62,233 nucleotides of DNA from Oscillatoriales cyanobacterium (GCA_004292745.1 RDXH01000007.1:1-62233), one strand, 5' to 3'; shown: positions 36,912-46,069, counted from the stretch's first letter. The notes: generated by a model from the sequence alone, not told the origin. Program-made: numbers and translations.

Positions 36912-38462
36912 TTACTCCATTTCTGCCATTTCCTCGACTTCAATGGACTGCAATTGAGTGGGAGTTGCGGGAATAGCTGCAATGATTGCATCAATTACTT
37001 TGGCGACTGGCAGAATCTGCATCCCCAAATCTGGCACTGGTTGATTCTTGGGAATAATTGCTCTTTTAAAACCTAGTTTCGCGGCTTCTCTGAGCCTTAA
37101 TTCTAATTGAGAAACAGGGCGAACTTGTCCCCCTAAACCGACTTCTCCTAGTAACACTGTCCTAGCATCAACTATGCGATCGCGAAAACTGGCTACAACG
37201 GCGATCGCCACTGCCAAATCCGCCGCCGGTTCTTCTACCTTCAACCCTCCCACGGATGCTACAATTGTATCTAATTTCGACAGGGGAATCCCAACTCTTT
37301 TTTCCAAAACTGCTAAAATTTGTTGCAATCTACTATTATCCACTCCCGTGGTAGAACGGCGGGGGGAACCAAAACTCGCAGGGCTGACTAAGGCTTGAAT
37401 TTCTACTAAAATTGGTCTCGTTCCTTCGCAAGTCACTGTCGTTGATGTACCGGGGGAAAACTCGTCCCGATTTCCTAAAAATAACTCCGATGGATTGTCT
37501 ACTTCTCGCAATCCCTCGGCTACCATTTCAAAGACTCCGATTTCATGAGTTGCACCGAAACGGTTTTTCATCGATCGCAACAGTCGATGGGAAGCAAAGC
37601 GATCGCCCTCAAAATATAGTACAGTATCTACTAAATGTTCCAATACCCTCGGCCCAGCTAAACCTCCATCTTTGGTAACGTGACCTACAATAAATAACGT
37701 AATATTTTCTCTTTTTGCCACCTGCATCAAAGCCGAGGTACATTCCCGCACCTGAGCCACCGATCCGGGTGCTGATGTTAAACTAGCAAAATAAATAGTC
37801 TGGATACTGTCAATAACTGCTACATTCGGTTTTAGCGCTTCCAATTCCCGCAACACAACTTCTAAATCCGTCTCTGGAAGTAAGTAGAAATTATCCGCTG
37901 AATGATCCTCAGAATCAGTTGGATCAGCCCCGTTATTAGCGTGTCCGTTACTGTCAGATAAATCAGAGTTCTTACTTGACAAATCAACCGGATTAGCGAC
38001 TCCCAAACGTTGCGATCGCAATTTCACCTGCTGGCCAGACTCCTCGGCACTTACATACAGTATGCGATCCTTGCGCGCCAACTGATTCGCCACCTGCAAC
38101 AACAGCGTCGATTTCCCAATCCCCGGTTCCCCGCCAATCAATACCAGGGAACCGGGAACAATACCACCTCCCAACACGCGATCGAACTCAGCATAGCCCG
38201 AAGGCCAGCGAGATTGAGTTTGGTCAGCAATCTGCGATAATCTAAAAGATACCCTGGGTTGACCCTTGGATTTATCAGGAGGTGCACCGCCTGCTGCCTT
38301 AGTCGTTACCCCAGTCAAACCAGCCCGTGGTACGGCAATGGTAGATTGTTCTACCTGCTCGTCGAAAGAATCCCACTTCTGACAGCTAGGACATCTGCCA
38401 AAATATTGTGGCGACTCATACCCACATTCCCGACAAATATATTGTATTCGAGGTTTTGGCAT
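36912..38462 (-). CDS. radA: DNA repair protein RadA
   Basis: 516 residues. A four-Cys zinc finger (Cys10, Cys13, Cys24, Cys27), a RecA-like ATPase with Walker A GGEPGIGKST (110-119), the RadA-specific KNRFG motif and a C-terminal Lon-like domain. RadA is a hexameric helicase that extends recombination intermediates (branch migration) during repair. The protein is longer than the usual ~455 residues because of a hydrophilic Ser/Asp insert (about 160-190; SSKNSDLSDSNGHANNGADP) not seen in most homologues. It is convergent with the NB-ARC gene and divergent from rpaB. Confidence 0.95.
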   Translation of the reverse strand: MPKPRIQYICRECGYESPQYFGRCPSCQKWDSFDEQVEQSTIAVPRAGLTGVTTKAAGGAPPDKSKGQPRVSFRLSQIADQTQSRWPSGYAEFDRVLGGGIVPGSLVLIGGEPGIGKSTLLLQVANQLARKDRILYVSAEESGQQVKLRSQRLGVANPVDLSSKNSDLSDSNGHANNGADPTDSEDHSADNFYLLPETDLEVVLRELEALKPNVAVIDSIQTIYFASLTSAPGSVAQVRECTSALMQVAKRENITLFIVGHVTKDGGLAGPRVLEHLVDTVLYFEGDRFASHRLLRSMKNRFGATHEIGVFEMVAEGLREVDNPSELFLGNRDEFSPGTSTTVTCEGTRPILVEIQALVSPASFGSPRRSTTGVDNSRLQQILAVLEKRVGIPLSKLDTIVASVGGLKVEEPAADLAVAIAVVASFRDRIVDARTVLLGEVGLGGQVRPVSQLELRLREAAKLGFKRAIIPKNQPVPDLGMQILPVAKVIDAIIAAIPATPTQLQSIEVEEMAEME

Positions 38463-38627
38463 TGTTTACTATGATAAATAATTGCCGAACACATTCTTTC
38501 CAAGTCTGAACTAAAGCAATCATAAAGCTTTCAGAGCGATCGCCACAGGCGGATCAGTTTGTGTCTTAATAATAGAGTACAAAAAATAAACATTATCTCG
38601 AATTTAACTTAAGGAGTGTTGAGTAAC

Positions 38628-39359
38628 TTGGAAAACCATAAAGAAAAAATTCTGGTAGTCGATGACGAAGCCAGCATCCGGCGGATTCTGGAAACTCGCC
38701 TTTCCATGATTGGCTATGATGTTGTCACCGCAGCCGACGGTGAAGAAGCTCTCGATATATTTCGCAACACCGAACCAGATTTAGTGGTTTTGGACGTGAT
38801 GATGCCAAAGCTGGATGGCTATGGGGTTTGTCAGGAGTTGCGGAAGGAATCTGATGTGCCTATTATCATGCTAACTGCTTTGGGAGATGTAGCCGATCGC
38901 ATCACTGGTTTAGAATTAGGCGCAGACGATTACGTCGTCAAACCTTTTTCTCCCAAGGAACTAGAAGCTCGCATCCGTTCGGTACTGCGCAGAGTTGACA
39001 AAAACGGCGCTTCGGGAATTCCCAGTTCGGGAGTCATCCAGGTAACGAATATTCGGATTGACACCAACAAACGCCAAGTTTATAAAGGTGACGAACGGAT
39101 TCGGCTCACGGGCATGGAATTCAGCTTGTTAGAGCTGTTGGTTAGCCGTTCTGGAGAGCCTTTTTCGCGATCGGAAATTTTGCAGGAAGTTTGGGGATAT
39201 ACCCCTGAGCGTCACGTAGACACCCGTGTAGTGGACGTTCACATCTCGCGCTTGAGAGCCAAGTTAGAGGATGACCCCAGCAATCCTGAATTAATTCTCA
39301 CCGCCCGTGGCACCGGCTATCTGTTCCAGCGCATTGTCGAACCTGGGGAAGTTGGTTAA
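38628..39359 (+). CDS. rpaB: OmpR-type response regulator RpaB
   Basis: About 243 residues: receiver domain (phospho-acceptor Asp in LVVLDVMMPKLDGYGV) and a winged-helix DNA-binding domain (RIRLTGMEFSLLELL, then HVDTRVVDVHISRLRAKLED). RpaB is the essential cyanobacterial regulator that binds HLR1 sites of high-light and photosystem genes, with Hik33 as kinase. I place the start at TTG 38628 (TTG then ENHKEKIL) because AAGGAG at 38611-38616 lies 11 bases upstream; the GTG at 38616 overlaps that site. The sequence is very close to RpaB of other filamentous forms. Confidence 0.93.
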   Translation: MENHKEKILVVDDEASIRRILETRLSMIGYDVVTAADGEEALDIFRNTEPDLVVLDVMMPKLDGYGVCQELRKESDVPIIMLTALGDVADRITGLELGADDYVVKPFSPKELEARIRSVLRRVDKNGASGIPSSGVIQVTNIRIDTNKRQVYKGDERIRLTGMEFSLLELLVSRSGEPFSRSEILQEVWGYTPERHVDTRVVDVHISRLRAKLEDDPSNPELILTARGTGYLFQRIVEPGEVG

Positions 39360-39444
39360 AGTTTAGTCAGTTGTCAGTAGTCATTAGTCAGTAGCTAGTT
39401 GGCAGCAGTCAGCGGTTATTGGTTATTGGTTATCAGAAAAACCA

Positions 39445-39520
39445 CAACTGTCAACTGCCAACTGTCAACTGCCAACTGCCAACTGCCAACTGCCAACTGC
39501 CAACTGCCAACTGCCAATTG
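39445..39520. repeat. Heptamer array (CAACTGC)n at a start codon
   Basis: About ten copies of a 7-bp unit, CAACTGC with some CAACTGT, run to within 5 bp of the ATG at 39525. The array therefore occupies the place of the ribosome binding site of the CCB-like gene, where no AGGAG is visible. Confidence 0.85.
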
Positions 39521-39524
39521 ACAA

Positions 39525-40181
39525 ATGACAAAATCTGACCCAAATCGAGTTTTGCGGCAATTGCCCTTAGTTGCAGGAGGATTAGCCGGTACGCTGCTGA
39601 TGGTCAATCGCTTGCTGACTGAGCAACTCACCGATTCTCAAGCTCGCTCCGATGCTCTGGGGGTCATTATCAGTGCTGTACTGATTTTAACAGGTTTGCT
39701 ATGGCAGCAGGTGCAAGCGCGATCGCCCGATTCAGTCCAACTCATTGGCGAAGAAGGTTTTGAATTTACGCCGGATTTGCCGGATGTGGTGAAAATAGAA
39801 TTAGCTTGGGCCTCCCGTTTGCTGTTGACAAATACGGCCACAAGGGCGATCGTGATTTTGTATCAAGGAAAAGTCCTATTGCGACGCGGCATTTTAGGCA
39901 TCAATCCCGAAGTCAAACCAGGGCCAATTTTGCAGCGAGTATTCGACAAAAACAAACCAGTTTATTTAGTAAATCTGAATATTTATCCCGGCAAAATCGA
40001 ATTTGACTATTTACCCGAAAATACTCAAGGAGTTATCTGTCAGCCCATCGGCAATCAAGGCGTTTTAATTTTAGGTGCTAACGCGCCCCGCAGCTATACA
40101 AAACAAGATGAAAATTGGGTTGAAGGCATTGCCGAGAAATTAGAAAATACCCTGAATCAACATTTAATACCAAACAAGTAA
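39525..40181 (+). CDS. CCB2/CCB4-like cofactor assembly protein (complex C subunit B)
   Basis: 218 residues with two N-terminal membrane helices (about 13-65) and a soluble GAF-like region (about 85-215). Conserved segments SRLLLTNTATRAIVILYQG and GVICQPIGNQGVLILGAN match my memory of the DUF2930/CCB2-CCB4 family. In chloroplasts these proteins help attach heme c(i) to cytochrome b6 of the b6f complex; the cyanobacterial protein should act in the thylakoid or cytoplasmic membrane. The start abuts a heptamer array and lacks a visible ribosome binding site. Its stop codon lies inside a strong hairpin. Confidence 0.75.
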   Translation: MTKSDPNRVLRQLPLVAGGLAGTLLMVNRLLTEQLTDSQARSDALGVIISAVLILTGLLWQQVQARSPDSVQLIGEEGFEFTPDLPDVVKIELAWASRLLLTNTATRAIVILYQGKVLLRRGILGINPEVKPGPILQRVFDKNKPVYLVNLNIYPGKIEFDYLPENTQGVICQPIGNQGVLILGANAPRSYTKQDENWVEGIAEKLENTLNQHLIPNK

Positions 40182-40242
40182 GGTGCGTCGCTACAGAATT
40201 CTGGCCTATAGCCAGAATAGTCGATCGCGATGCACCTTACTT
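40176..40242 (+). terminator. Strong hairpin over the stop codon of the CCB-like gene
   Basis: AAGTAAGGTGCGTCGC (40176-40191) pairs with GCGATGCACCTTACTT (40227-40242) with one mismatch. An inner hairpin ATTCTGGC/GCCAGAAT forms the loop. The TAA at 40179-40181 is part of the left arm, and TTT follows the right arm. Confidence 0.65.
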
Positions 40243-40287
40243 TTACCAAGGCCTTCACGGGCTATCCTATCTTTGACCGTTGAAGCG

Positions 40288-40380
40288 GAATGATTTAACC
40301 ACAGAGAACACAGAGGACACAGAGTCCGAGAATAGAACTCTGAATAGTTCGGATGAAGAGAGGATTTAATATCATACCCG
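40288..40380 (+). repeat. Dispersed ~110-bp element, variant copy
   Basis: CGGAATGATTTAACCACAGA is followed by GAACACAGAGGACACAGAG and, near its end, GAAGAGAGGATTTAATAT. It is closest to the copy at 47088-47199. The remaining part of the gap to 40411 shows no gene. Confidence 0.7.
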
Positions 40381-40411
40381 GATTTGGCATCAGGATATCA
40401 ATTCACCACTA

Positions 40412-41089
40412 CTATCGAGCCCAATCAGTACCGCGCCACAGCATAAAAAACAAAACGCTAGAAATCAGCGCCCCCAACAGCCACTTAATCGCATTTTTGA
40501 ATAGCCCCAAGCGCTGATTTGACTGCACCACTGCGCTTTGGGCCTGCAAACGTTCCTTCGCCGGAGTAATTCTCGAAAGAATTTGAGTTTTCAATTCCTG
40601 GGGGTTTTGCGTATCCGCTGCTACTCCCAGGCGATTTAGTTCAGTTCCCAAATTCTTTAAGTCTTCGGGACTACCCTTATTCAGCCTTTCTTCCACTTGC
40701 TGCAACTGAGCTAATTGTTGGTTTGCTTGATTGGTAATCTGTTTATTGTTTTGATTGTTGACATAAATAGTGCCAAAAATCCCCAAGGGTAGCATTAACA
40801 GAAATACCAGGGCCAGTAACAGACAAATCCAAGACAAAAACTTCAAAAAGATGTCTTCCAAGCTTCTGCGCTCGTAACCTTCTCCAAAAAATATGAGAGT
40901 CATGGCCAACAGAGGAACTGGTACTCGTTCTACCACAGCCCCAATCGTCTGCAATTCCCACACACGATTGCCAAAATTGGCTGGTATCAGAACAGCTATC
41001 GTATCTAATAATGACAAAATTAATAGACCGTAGCCAATCCAACGCAGCCTGTATATAGAAAAACCTTGCTCGCCTTGTATGTCATTCAT
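40412..41089 (-). CDS. HpsJ-like protein, cyanoexosortase A-associated
   Basis: 225 residues, with four hydrophobic segments (about 15-35, 55-70, 80-105 and 200-220) and a central coiled coil (about 110-185; QQLAQLQQVEERLNKG). The architecture matches HpsJ-like proteins, named from the hormogonium polysaccharide locus of Nostoc, that accompany cyanoexosortase A. It lies 44 bp after the exosortase-associated gene on the same strand and is probably in its operon. A part in polysaccharide export or assembly in the membrane is expected from context. Confidence 0.75.
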   Translation of the reverse strand: MNDIQGEQGFSIYRLRWIGYGLLILSLLDTIAVLIPANFGNRVWELQTIGAVVERVPVPLLAMTLIFFGEGYERRSLEDIFLKFLSWICLLLALVFLLMLPLGIFGTIYVNNQNNKQITNQANQQLAQLQQVEERLNKGSPEDLKNLGTELNRLGVAADTQNPQELKTQILSRITPAKERLQAQSAVVQSNQRLGLFKNAIKWLLGALISSVLFFMLWRGTDWAR

Positions 41090-41133
41090 AAAATAATACG
41101 CCTGTTGTTAAGAACAATCTCTCTTGACTTGAC

Positions 41134-41802
41134 TTAAGGTTCGGGAAATCTGGGCTGCCACCACCCATACCAAGAAACCCAAGCATTCTCTAGAATTTTC
41201 TTGGCATCTTCAGGCTTTGTTTGGTTCAAAGGTATAGACATTTGGGTCCACAAACAGCGCTGATCTTGAATATTTCCCTTACCCAATAGCCAAAACAAAA
41301 TACGGTTGAAATTCCAGTCACGAGTATTTCGGTTGTATCTAAACTGTTCGGCTGTCACTGTAGCACGGCCGCGGGGATTTATGCAGGAACTCAGGTATAG
41401 TCGATTTTGCTGGGGCAAAATTCCGTAAAAACCCACACCTTGAGTTTCTGCCAATGCTAGTTTACCAGGAGACGACTTGAGAATAGTATGTCCCTTCATC
41501 ATATTTTCAACATCTCCGCTGGTTCCAACCACATAACGCATCTCTATTTCTAGAGTAGTGTTATTTTTTTGATATTCATACTTTCGCCCAACTTTCATTT
41601 GAGAAGTATCGCTAATTTTCAGAGGTGTACTCTCCTGCATTTGCCAATCAGTTAGAGGTACGGACTCTGGAAAATCAAAGGGGGTCGGGGAAAAATTACC
41701 GGCCGATGGAGAGAGTGTCAATCTTCCTATAACTAATAAAACCCCTGTAAAAGTAACCGCTAAAATTGAAATTCTCGCGGTTTTCCAATAGGTAATAGCC
41801 AT
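41134..41802 (-). CDS. Cyanoexosortase A system-associated protein
   Basis: 222 residues: one N-terminal membrane anchor (about 12-30) and an exported domain with FPESVPLTDWQ, EMRYVVGTSGDVE and a RFNRNTRD-like segment. This fits the EpsI-type partner found next to cyanoexosortase A. The start ATG shares one base with the TAA of the exosortase gene (TAATG), indicating tight coupling. EpsI-type partners of exosortases are linked to extracellular polysaccharide production. The precise activity is unknown. Confidence 0.8.
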   Translation of the reverse strand: MAITYWKTARISILAVTFTGVLLVIGRLTLSPSAGNFSPTPFDFPESVPLTDWQMQESTPLKISDTSQMKVGRKYEYQKNNTTLEIEMRYVVGTSGDVENMMKGHTILKSSPGKLALAETQGVGFYGILPQQNRLYLSSCINPRGRATVTAEQFRYNRNTRDWNFNRILFWLLGKGNIQDQRCLWTQMSIPLNQTKPEDAKKILENAWVSWYGWWQPRFPEP

Positions 41803-42650
41803 TAGTGATTAGTTGTTTTTTGATGGGGCGTGTCTTGCAAGATTGCCAGCCAACAGAATAACCCGAACAGGAAGACTGCAATCATTGAAAAAATTACCGA
41901 TCCATTTCCTTCATGCCAGTATTTAAATGCTTCCGGTTGAGATAGTGATACCAGTACAGCCATGAGAGCAACTCTGGCTGCATTGACTACAAATCCAATA
42001 AGGACTGCAATGATGGGAACTACAATTTTTTGTCCGTTGGTTGTAGGAAACATTAGTAAAAACACCAGGGATAGTCCTAATAATTGTAAGATTGCATTCA
42101 CTCCCGAACAGCCATGATATACCTCCACACTGCCTTTTTCTAGAATGAGAAATACTCCTTGACGAACAACTTCAAATCCTAAATAGTGGAGGATGAAAGC
42201 TGAAAATTTAGCGGTTAATAGGGCAACATTAATAAATACTCCGATGAGACCGGGAGGAATACCTGTATAGGCGAGAATCAGAAGTTCTTGCCAATATTGT
42301 TTCAGTCCTTTGGTTCCAGAAGCTAGCAAAGCCAGACTGATGCCTGATAAGAAAGGTGTTATCCTGATAAAAAAGTCGTAGCCATAGATGGACGAACTTT
42401 TGAGCAATATTAAAGCGATTAATGAGGCTCCAAAGCAACTGCTAAAAATTCCGCTTTCTAAAGTTAAGGTTTCGTGTCTTTCCCAAATGAGAAATGCTAC
42501 GACTCCCCAGAAGAGTAACATTGTGCCGAATAGGTCTGTACTGTCTGTTCTAGCAGTGAGAGTCAGGTGTATGAGAATCAAACCAGAGGCTATGCCTAAC
42601 AGCCAGTATTTAGGTTCCAGGAGGCGATCGATCCATTTCATTTCGGTCAT
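41802..42650 (-). CDS. Cyanoexosortase A
   Basis: 282 residues with about eight membrane helices. The catalytic signature of exosortases is clear: Cys in VYHGCSGVNAILQLLG, Arg in NAARVALMAVLVS and His in YWHEGNGSVIFSM. These transpeptidase-like enzymes are thought to recognise PEP-CTERM tails on exported proteins, cleave them and link the proteins to the cell surface or matrix. No PEP-CTERM substrate gene is seen in this window. It is followed by the associated protein (1-bp overlap) and the HpsJ-like gene. Confidence 0.9.
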   Translation of the reverse strand: MTEMKWIDRLLEPKYWLLGIASGLILIHLTLTARTDSTDLFGTMLLFWGVVAFLIWERHETLTLESGIFSSCFGASLIALILLKSSSIYGYDFFIRITPFLSGISLALLASGTKGLKQYWQELLILAYTGIPPGLIGVFINVALLTAKFSAFILHYLGFEVVRQGVFLILEKGSVEVYHGCSGVNAILQLLGLSLVFLLMFPTTNGQKIVVPIIAVLIGFVVNAARVALMAVLVSLSQPEAFKYWHEGNGSVIFSMIAVFLFGLFCWLAILQDTPHQKTTNH

Positions 42651-42695
42651 TGTTGCTTTCTCTTTGTAGTGGAAGCTTTCATTATTGGTTATTGG

Positions 42696-42837
42696 TTATT
42701 TGCGGTGCCCTGCCCTTCGACTCCGCTGACTGAACCGCGTAGTCGAAGGGTTATTGGTTATGGGTTATTAGTTATTTGCGGTGCCCTGCCCTTCGACTCC
42801 GCTGACTGAACCGCGTAGTCGAAGGGTTATTGGTTAT
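42696..42837. repeat. 66-bp direct repeat with internal hairpin
   Basis: Two identical 66-bp copies (42696-42761 and 42772-42837), each holding CCCTTCGACT...AGTCGAAGGG as a 10-bp hairpin. A related hairpin, ACTTCGACCC to AGTCGAAGG, is at 7290-7320. The 10-bp spacer is made of GGTTATT-type repeats. Confidence 0.85.
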
Positions 42838-42910
42838 TGGAGCTACTAACTAATGATTACCAACCACTAATTAATAACAATAACAAATAACAGCCAACTA
42901 ATAACCAATA

Positions 42911-43113
42911 ACTACTGACTACTGACTACTGACTACTGACTACTGACTACTGACTACTGACTAATAACCAATAACTACTGACTACTGACTACTGACTACT
43001 GACTAATAACCAATAACTACTGACTACTGACTACTGACTACTGACTACTGACTACTGACTACTGACTACTGACTACTGACTACTGACTACTGACTACTGA
43101 CTACTGACTACTG
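42911..43113. repeat. Heptamer array (TACTGAC)n running into rfbB
   Basis: About 25 copies of the 7-bp unit TACTGAC, interrupted twice by TAATAACCAATAA. The array enters rfbB: the stop TAG (43108-43110 on the plus strand reads CTA) and the last Gln codon are made of repeat sequence. Confidence 0.9.
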
Positions 43114-44190
43114 ATGATATTCTTCCGACAGCAGTGGCTCCCACCAATCGCGATTGGCTAAATACCATTCCACAGTACGCCGCAAACCTTCCTCTACTGT
43201 GACTGAAGGAGTCCAATTTAGGTCATTTTTAATTTTGGTTGCATCAATAGCATAACGTCGATCGTGTCCGGCTCTGTCTTTGACAAAGGTGATTAATTGT
43301 TCGCAGGGACGGGCGGGTAAATCTTCTGCCAACTCGTCCATTAGTTGGCATAGCATCTTGACTAAATCGAGATTTTTTACTTCGTTGTTGCCGCCTACAT
43401 TATAAGTTTCTCCGGGCTTACCGTCGTGGATTACGGCATCTAAAGCTCGGCAGTGGTCGAGTACATATAGCCAATCTCGGACGTTTTGACCGTCGCCATA
43501 AACGGGCAATGGTTTGCCCAAAAGCATATTGATGCACATTAATGGAATTAGCTTTTCGGGGAAGTGATAGGGACCGTAATTGTTAGAGCAATTGGTGATA
43601 ATTGTGGGGACGCCGTAGGTATGGAAATAGGCGCGGGCGAGGTGGTCGCTACCGGCTTTTGAGGCTGAGTAGGGACTATTGGGCTCGTAGGCTGTTGTTT
43701 CAGTAAATGCTGGGTCGTCTGGTCCAAGACTGCCGTAAACTTCGTCTGTGGAAACATGGAGAAAGCGCATTTGTGCTTTGAGGGACAAGTCGTCTATTGC
43801 TTCAAAATGCTTGCGGAAGGCTTCGAGAAGGGTGAATGTTCCGACAACGTTTGTTTGGACAAAGGCTGCGGGCCCGATAATCGATCGATCGACGTGAGAT
43901 TCTGCTGCAAAATGGGCGACTGTGTTGATGTTTTCGGTTTGAAGTAAGGTATCGATCAGGCCCCGATCGCAAATATCCCCTTGTACAAACCGAAAATTTT
44001 CTCCCCCTTCCAAACTGTCTAGGGTTTTTCTGTTTCCTGCATAGGTGAGAGCATCGAGTACCACTACCCGATCGCCGGGATAACTACTGCACCAGTGATG
44101 TACAAAATTGGAGCCGATAAATCCAGCGCCACCTGTTACCAACAATCGACGAGGCGATCGTACTATGCTTTGATCCTTGCTGTCTGTCAT
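43108..44190 (-). CDS. rfbB: dTDP-glucose 4,6-dehydratase
   Basis: 360 residues, a short-chain dehydrogenase of the extended type: NAD-binding TGGAGFIGSNF, the DEVYGSL segment and the catalytic YSASK. It converts dTDP-glucose to dTDP-4-keto-6-deoxyglucose, the first committed step to dTDP-rhamnose and other deoxysugars for polysaccharides. The other rml genes are not adjacent. The nearby cyanoexosortase genes fit an envelope-polysaccharide theme. The C-terminus EEYHQ and the stop codon come from a heptamer array. Confidence 0.93.
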   Translation of the reverse strand: MTDSKDQSIVRSPRRLLVTGGAGFIGSNFVHHWCSSYPGDRVVVLDALTYAGNRKTLDSLEGGENFRFVQGDICDRGLIDTLLQTENINTVAHFAAESHVDRSIIGPAAFVQTNVVGTFTLLEAFRKHFEAIDDLSLKAQMRFLHVSTDEVYGSLGPDDPAFTETTAYEPNSPYSASKAGSDHLARAYFHTYGVPTIITNCSNNYGPYHFPEKLIPLMCINMLLGKPLPVYGDGQNVRDWLYVLDHCRALDAVIHDGKPGETYNVGGNNEVKNLDLVKMLCQLMDELAEDLPARPCEQLITFVKDRAGHDRRYAIDATKIKNDLNWTPSVTVEEGLRRTVEWYLANRDWWEPLLSEEYHQ

Positions 44191-44606
44191 AAAAAAAAGT
44201 CCGGTAAGTGGGAAACTCAGCGTCTTTAGACCTGAGTTACTGACATTGCTTGCAATAACTAAGTCTTTTCAAAAATAACCTTAAAAGTAGTTTGTCACCA
44301 AGTATTTGTCACTGTGTAATTAAATTTTCTACTCTTTGATATCAGATTTTTGAATTGATGCGCGATCGCACTCTGAGTGACACCGCAGAAAAGCAATCCC
44401 TCTTTGTTCGCTCAAATGCTTGTCCAACAAGGCTTTTGGTTGTTTATTGCCCCACGCAATTGGCAGTGGTGATTGCTAATGGTGATTGCTGTTGATTGTG
44501 GATATTTGCGATCGAGTCGCGATGGTGGCTGCTCTGAGAGTTGATAGATTTGTGAAGAGCTGTTACCATTATTTTTTTAATTATCCTTTACAAAATCCAG
44601 AGCACC
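44191..44606. other. Intergenic region with divergent promoters
   Basis: 416 bp without a convincing gene. There is a HIP1-type GCGATCGC at about 44361 and two copies of TTTGTCAC around 44290-44315, which may be a weak direct repeat. The stretch 44460-44500 has repeated GGTGATTGCT. Confidence 0.4.
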
Positions 44607-45119
44607 ATGAAAAAGTTTCAAGTGTTAGCTGGCATTGCTTCCACCGTTGCGATCGCCAGCAGTATTGCACTAGGCGACGCAGCATTGGCTTTTCCTTGTC
44701 CCTACAGCAAATCCAATGCTGCTCAATCTGGTTCTGGAACAACCCTAGTTGGTTCCGGTGGCCAGGCTCAAATGAATCCCTGTAAATCTTACAAAACATT
44801 AGCTTTGGGTTTTCTCGGCTTAGCTGGGGTTTTGGGCGGTGGTGCTGCTTACATGAGTTACCGCGTAGGCAAGCGGGCTCAGGCTGCTTGCGCTGCCATG
44901 AGTGATAATTTTGAAGTTTTTCAAGAGTCGATCGCCGATGAATCGATGGAAGCATACCTGGAAGTTCCCACGGATACTGACTCCGAGTCCCCGATGGCTG
45001 CAACTGAAAGTGCATCACCCCTGGGAGTAGTTCGGGAACACCCGGAAGCACCAGGTGGCGAACTGGATTTGGGATCGTCTCGCCCGATCGCATCTGCCCC
45101 AAGTGCGATCGTCCAATAG
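44607..45119 (+). CDS. Exported or membrane protein, unknown function
   Basis: 170 residues: signal peptide (MKKFQVLAGIASTVAIASSI; cleavage near ALAFP), a short region with two Cys, a Gly-rich membrane helix (about 70-90; LALGFLGLAGVLGGGAAYMS) and a soluble acidic C-terminus ending SAPSAIVQ. The part after the helix should be cytoplasmic if the signal is cleaved. No family recognised. It lies 148 bp before the DUF1517 gene on the same strand. Confidence 0.7.
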   Translation: MKKFQVLAGIASTVAIASSIALGDAALAFPCPYSKSNAAQSGSGTTLVGSGGQAQMNPCKSYKTLALGFLGLAGVLGGGAAYMSYRVGKRAQAACAAMSDNFEVFQESIADESMEAYLEVPTDTDSESPMAATESASPLGVVREHPEAPGGELDLGSSRPIASAPSAIVQ

Positions 45120-45266
45120 TAATCTTGCGGTAGCACCAATTTGGAGTAAATCGGAACTCCGATTTACTTCAGCTACTCACCGATTACTCAAAATCAGTCA
45201 CAAGATAGACAAAAAATTTTCATTTAAAACGGTAAAATATATAACTACAGATTAAAATCATAGGTT

Positions 45267-45872
45267 ATGAATGCTATTGGCGATCGATTCAATCAGTTTA
45301 CAGGTAAAACGCGATTTGCAGTTTGTCGCGTGTTCATTCACCTCAGTGGTGAAGAAGTTGCACCATTGTTGGGAGTTCTCAACAGCACTGCCAGAGATGC
45401 CATAGATGCCGATGGGGATTTAACAGTCCTAGGAGAAGGCTTGGTAGAAGTTTGCAATCACCTATTGCAGTACGATAACTACTGGCAATCAGCGGCAAAC
45501 GAAGGTGACGTTTTTTGGGATGAAGGGGAAGCAGGCGATTATGTAGATGAACTGTTTACAGATTCAGCAGAACGCTATCTGAGCGAACCTCAATACAGCA
45601 ACTCTGTGGACGATCGCAATTCTCCCTTATCTTTGCCCGTGACTAGAAATGTCGTGGTGATGCTGACAGTGGCCTATGAAGGCGAAGTTCCCCAACTGGA
45701 AACAGACCTCGCAGACATCAGCGCCCTAAAACAGGGTTTAAAAGCACTGATAAATTTACACTATCAGCAAAGGCTCAGAGCTATCCAAATTCACTTTTCG
45801 CCCGCACAGTTGGGAGACGAACTTACTAACGACCAATTGTTGGTAAATTTTTCCGAACTCATTCCTCTCTAG
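45267..45872 (+). CDS. DUF1517-like protein
   Basis: 201 residues, no signal peptide. The C-terminal half (VVVMLTVAYEGEVPQLETDL, then ALKALINLHYQQRLRAIQIH, FSPAQLGDELTNDQLL) matches the conserved part of cyanobacterial and plastid DUF1517 proteins. Most family members are longer and have N-terminal membrane segments; this is a soluble short version. Function is unknown. Confidence 0.75.
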   Translation: MNAIGDRFNQFTGKTRFAVCRVFIHLSGEEVAPLLGVLNSTARDAIDADGDLTVLGEGLVEVCNHLLQYDNYWQSAANEGDVFWDEGEAGDYVDELFTDSAERYLSEPQYSNSVDDRNSPLSLPVTRNVVVMLTVAYEGEVPQLETDLADISALKQGLKALINLHYQQRLRAIQIHFSPAQLGDELTNDQLLVNFSELIPL

Positions 45873-45929
45873 GGAAGTCATTAGTTAGTAGTCATTATAG
45901 CCTTTCTCATTAACATGAGGTGCTCTCGC

Positions 45930-45977
45930 GGGCATAGGGCATAGGGCATAGGGCATAGGGCATAGGGCATAGGGCAT
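45930..45977. repeat. Heptamer array (GGGCATA)n
   Basis: Seven copies of the 7-bp unit GGGCATA lie between the DUF1517 and lipoprotein genes. The downstream bases also hold a less regular AACAACTAACAAATAAC repeat. Confidence 0.9.
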
Positions 45978-46069
45978 CAGTTGCGAGCGGTGTGCCAATC
46001 ACAACTAACAAACAACCCATAACAACTAACAAATAACAGATCGCAAATAACCAATTCAAATTAGTATTT

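Noticed and set aside
42911-43113. Possible CRISPR array
   Set aside because: The period is 7 bp with no spacers; it is a heptamer microsatellite.
41134-44190. PEP-CTERM substrate near the exosortase
   Set aside because: No protein in the window ends with a PEP motif, membrane helix and basic tail.
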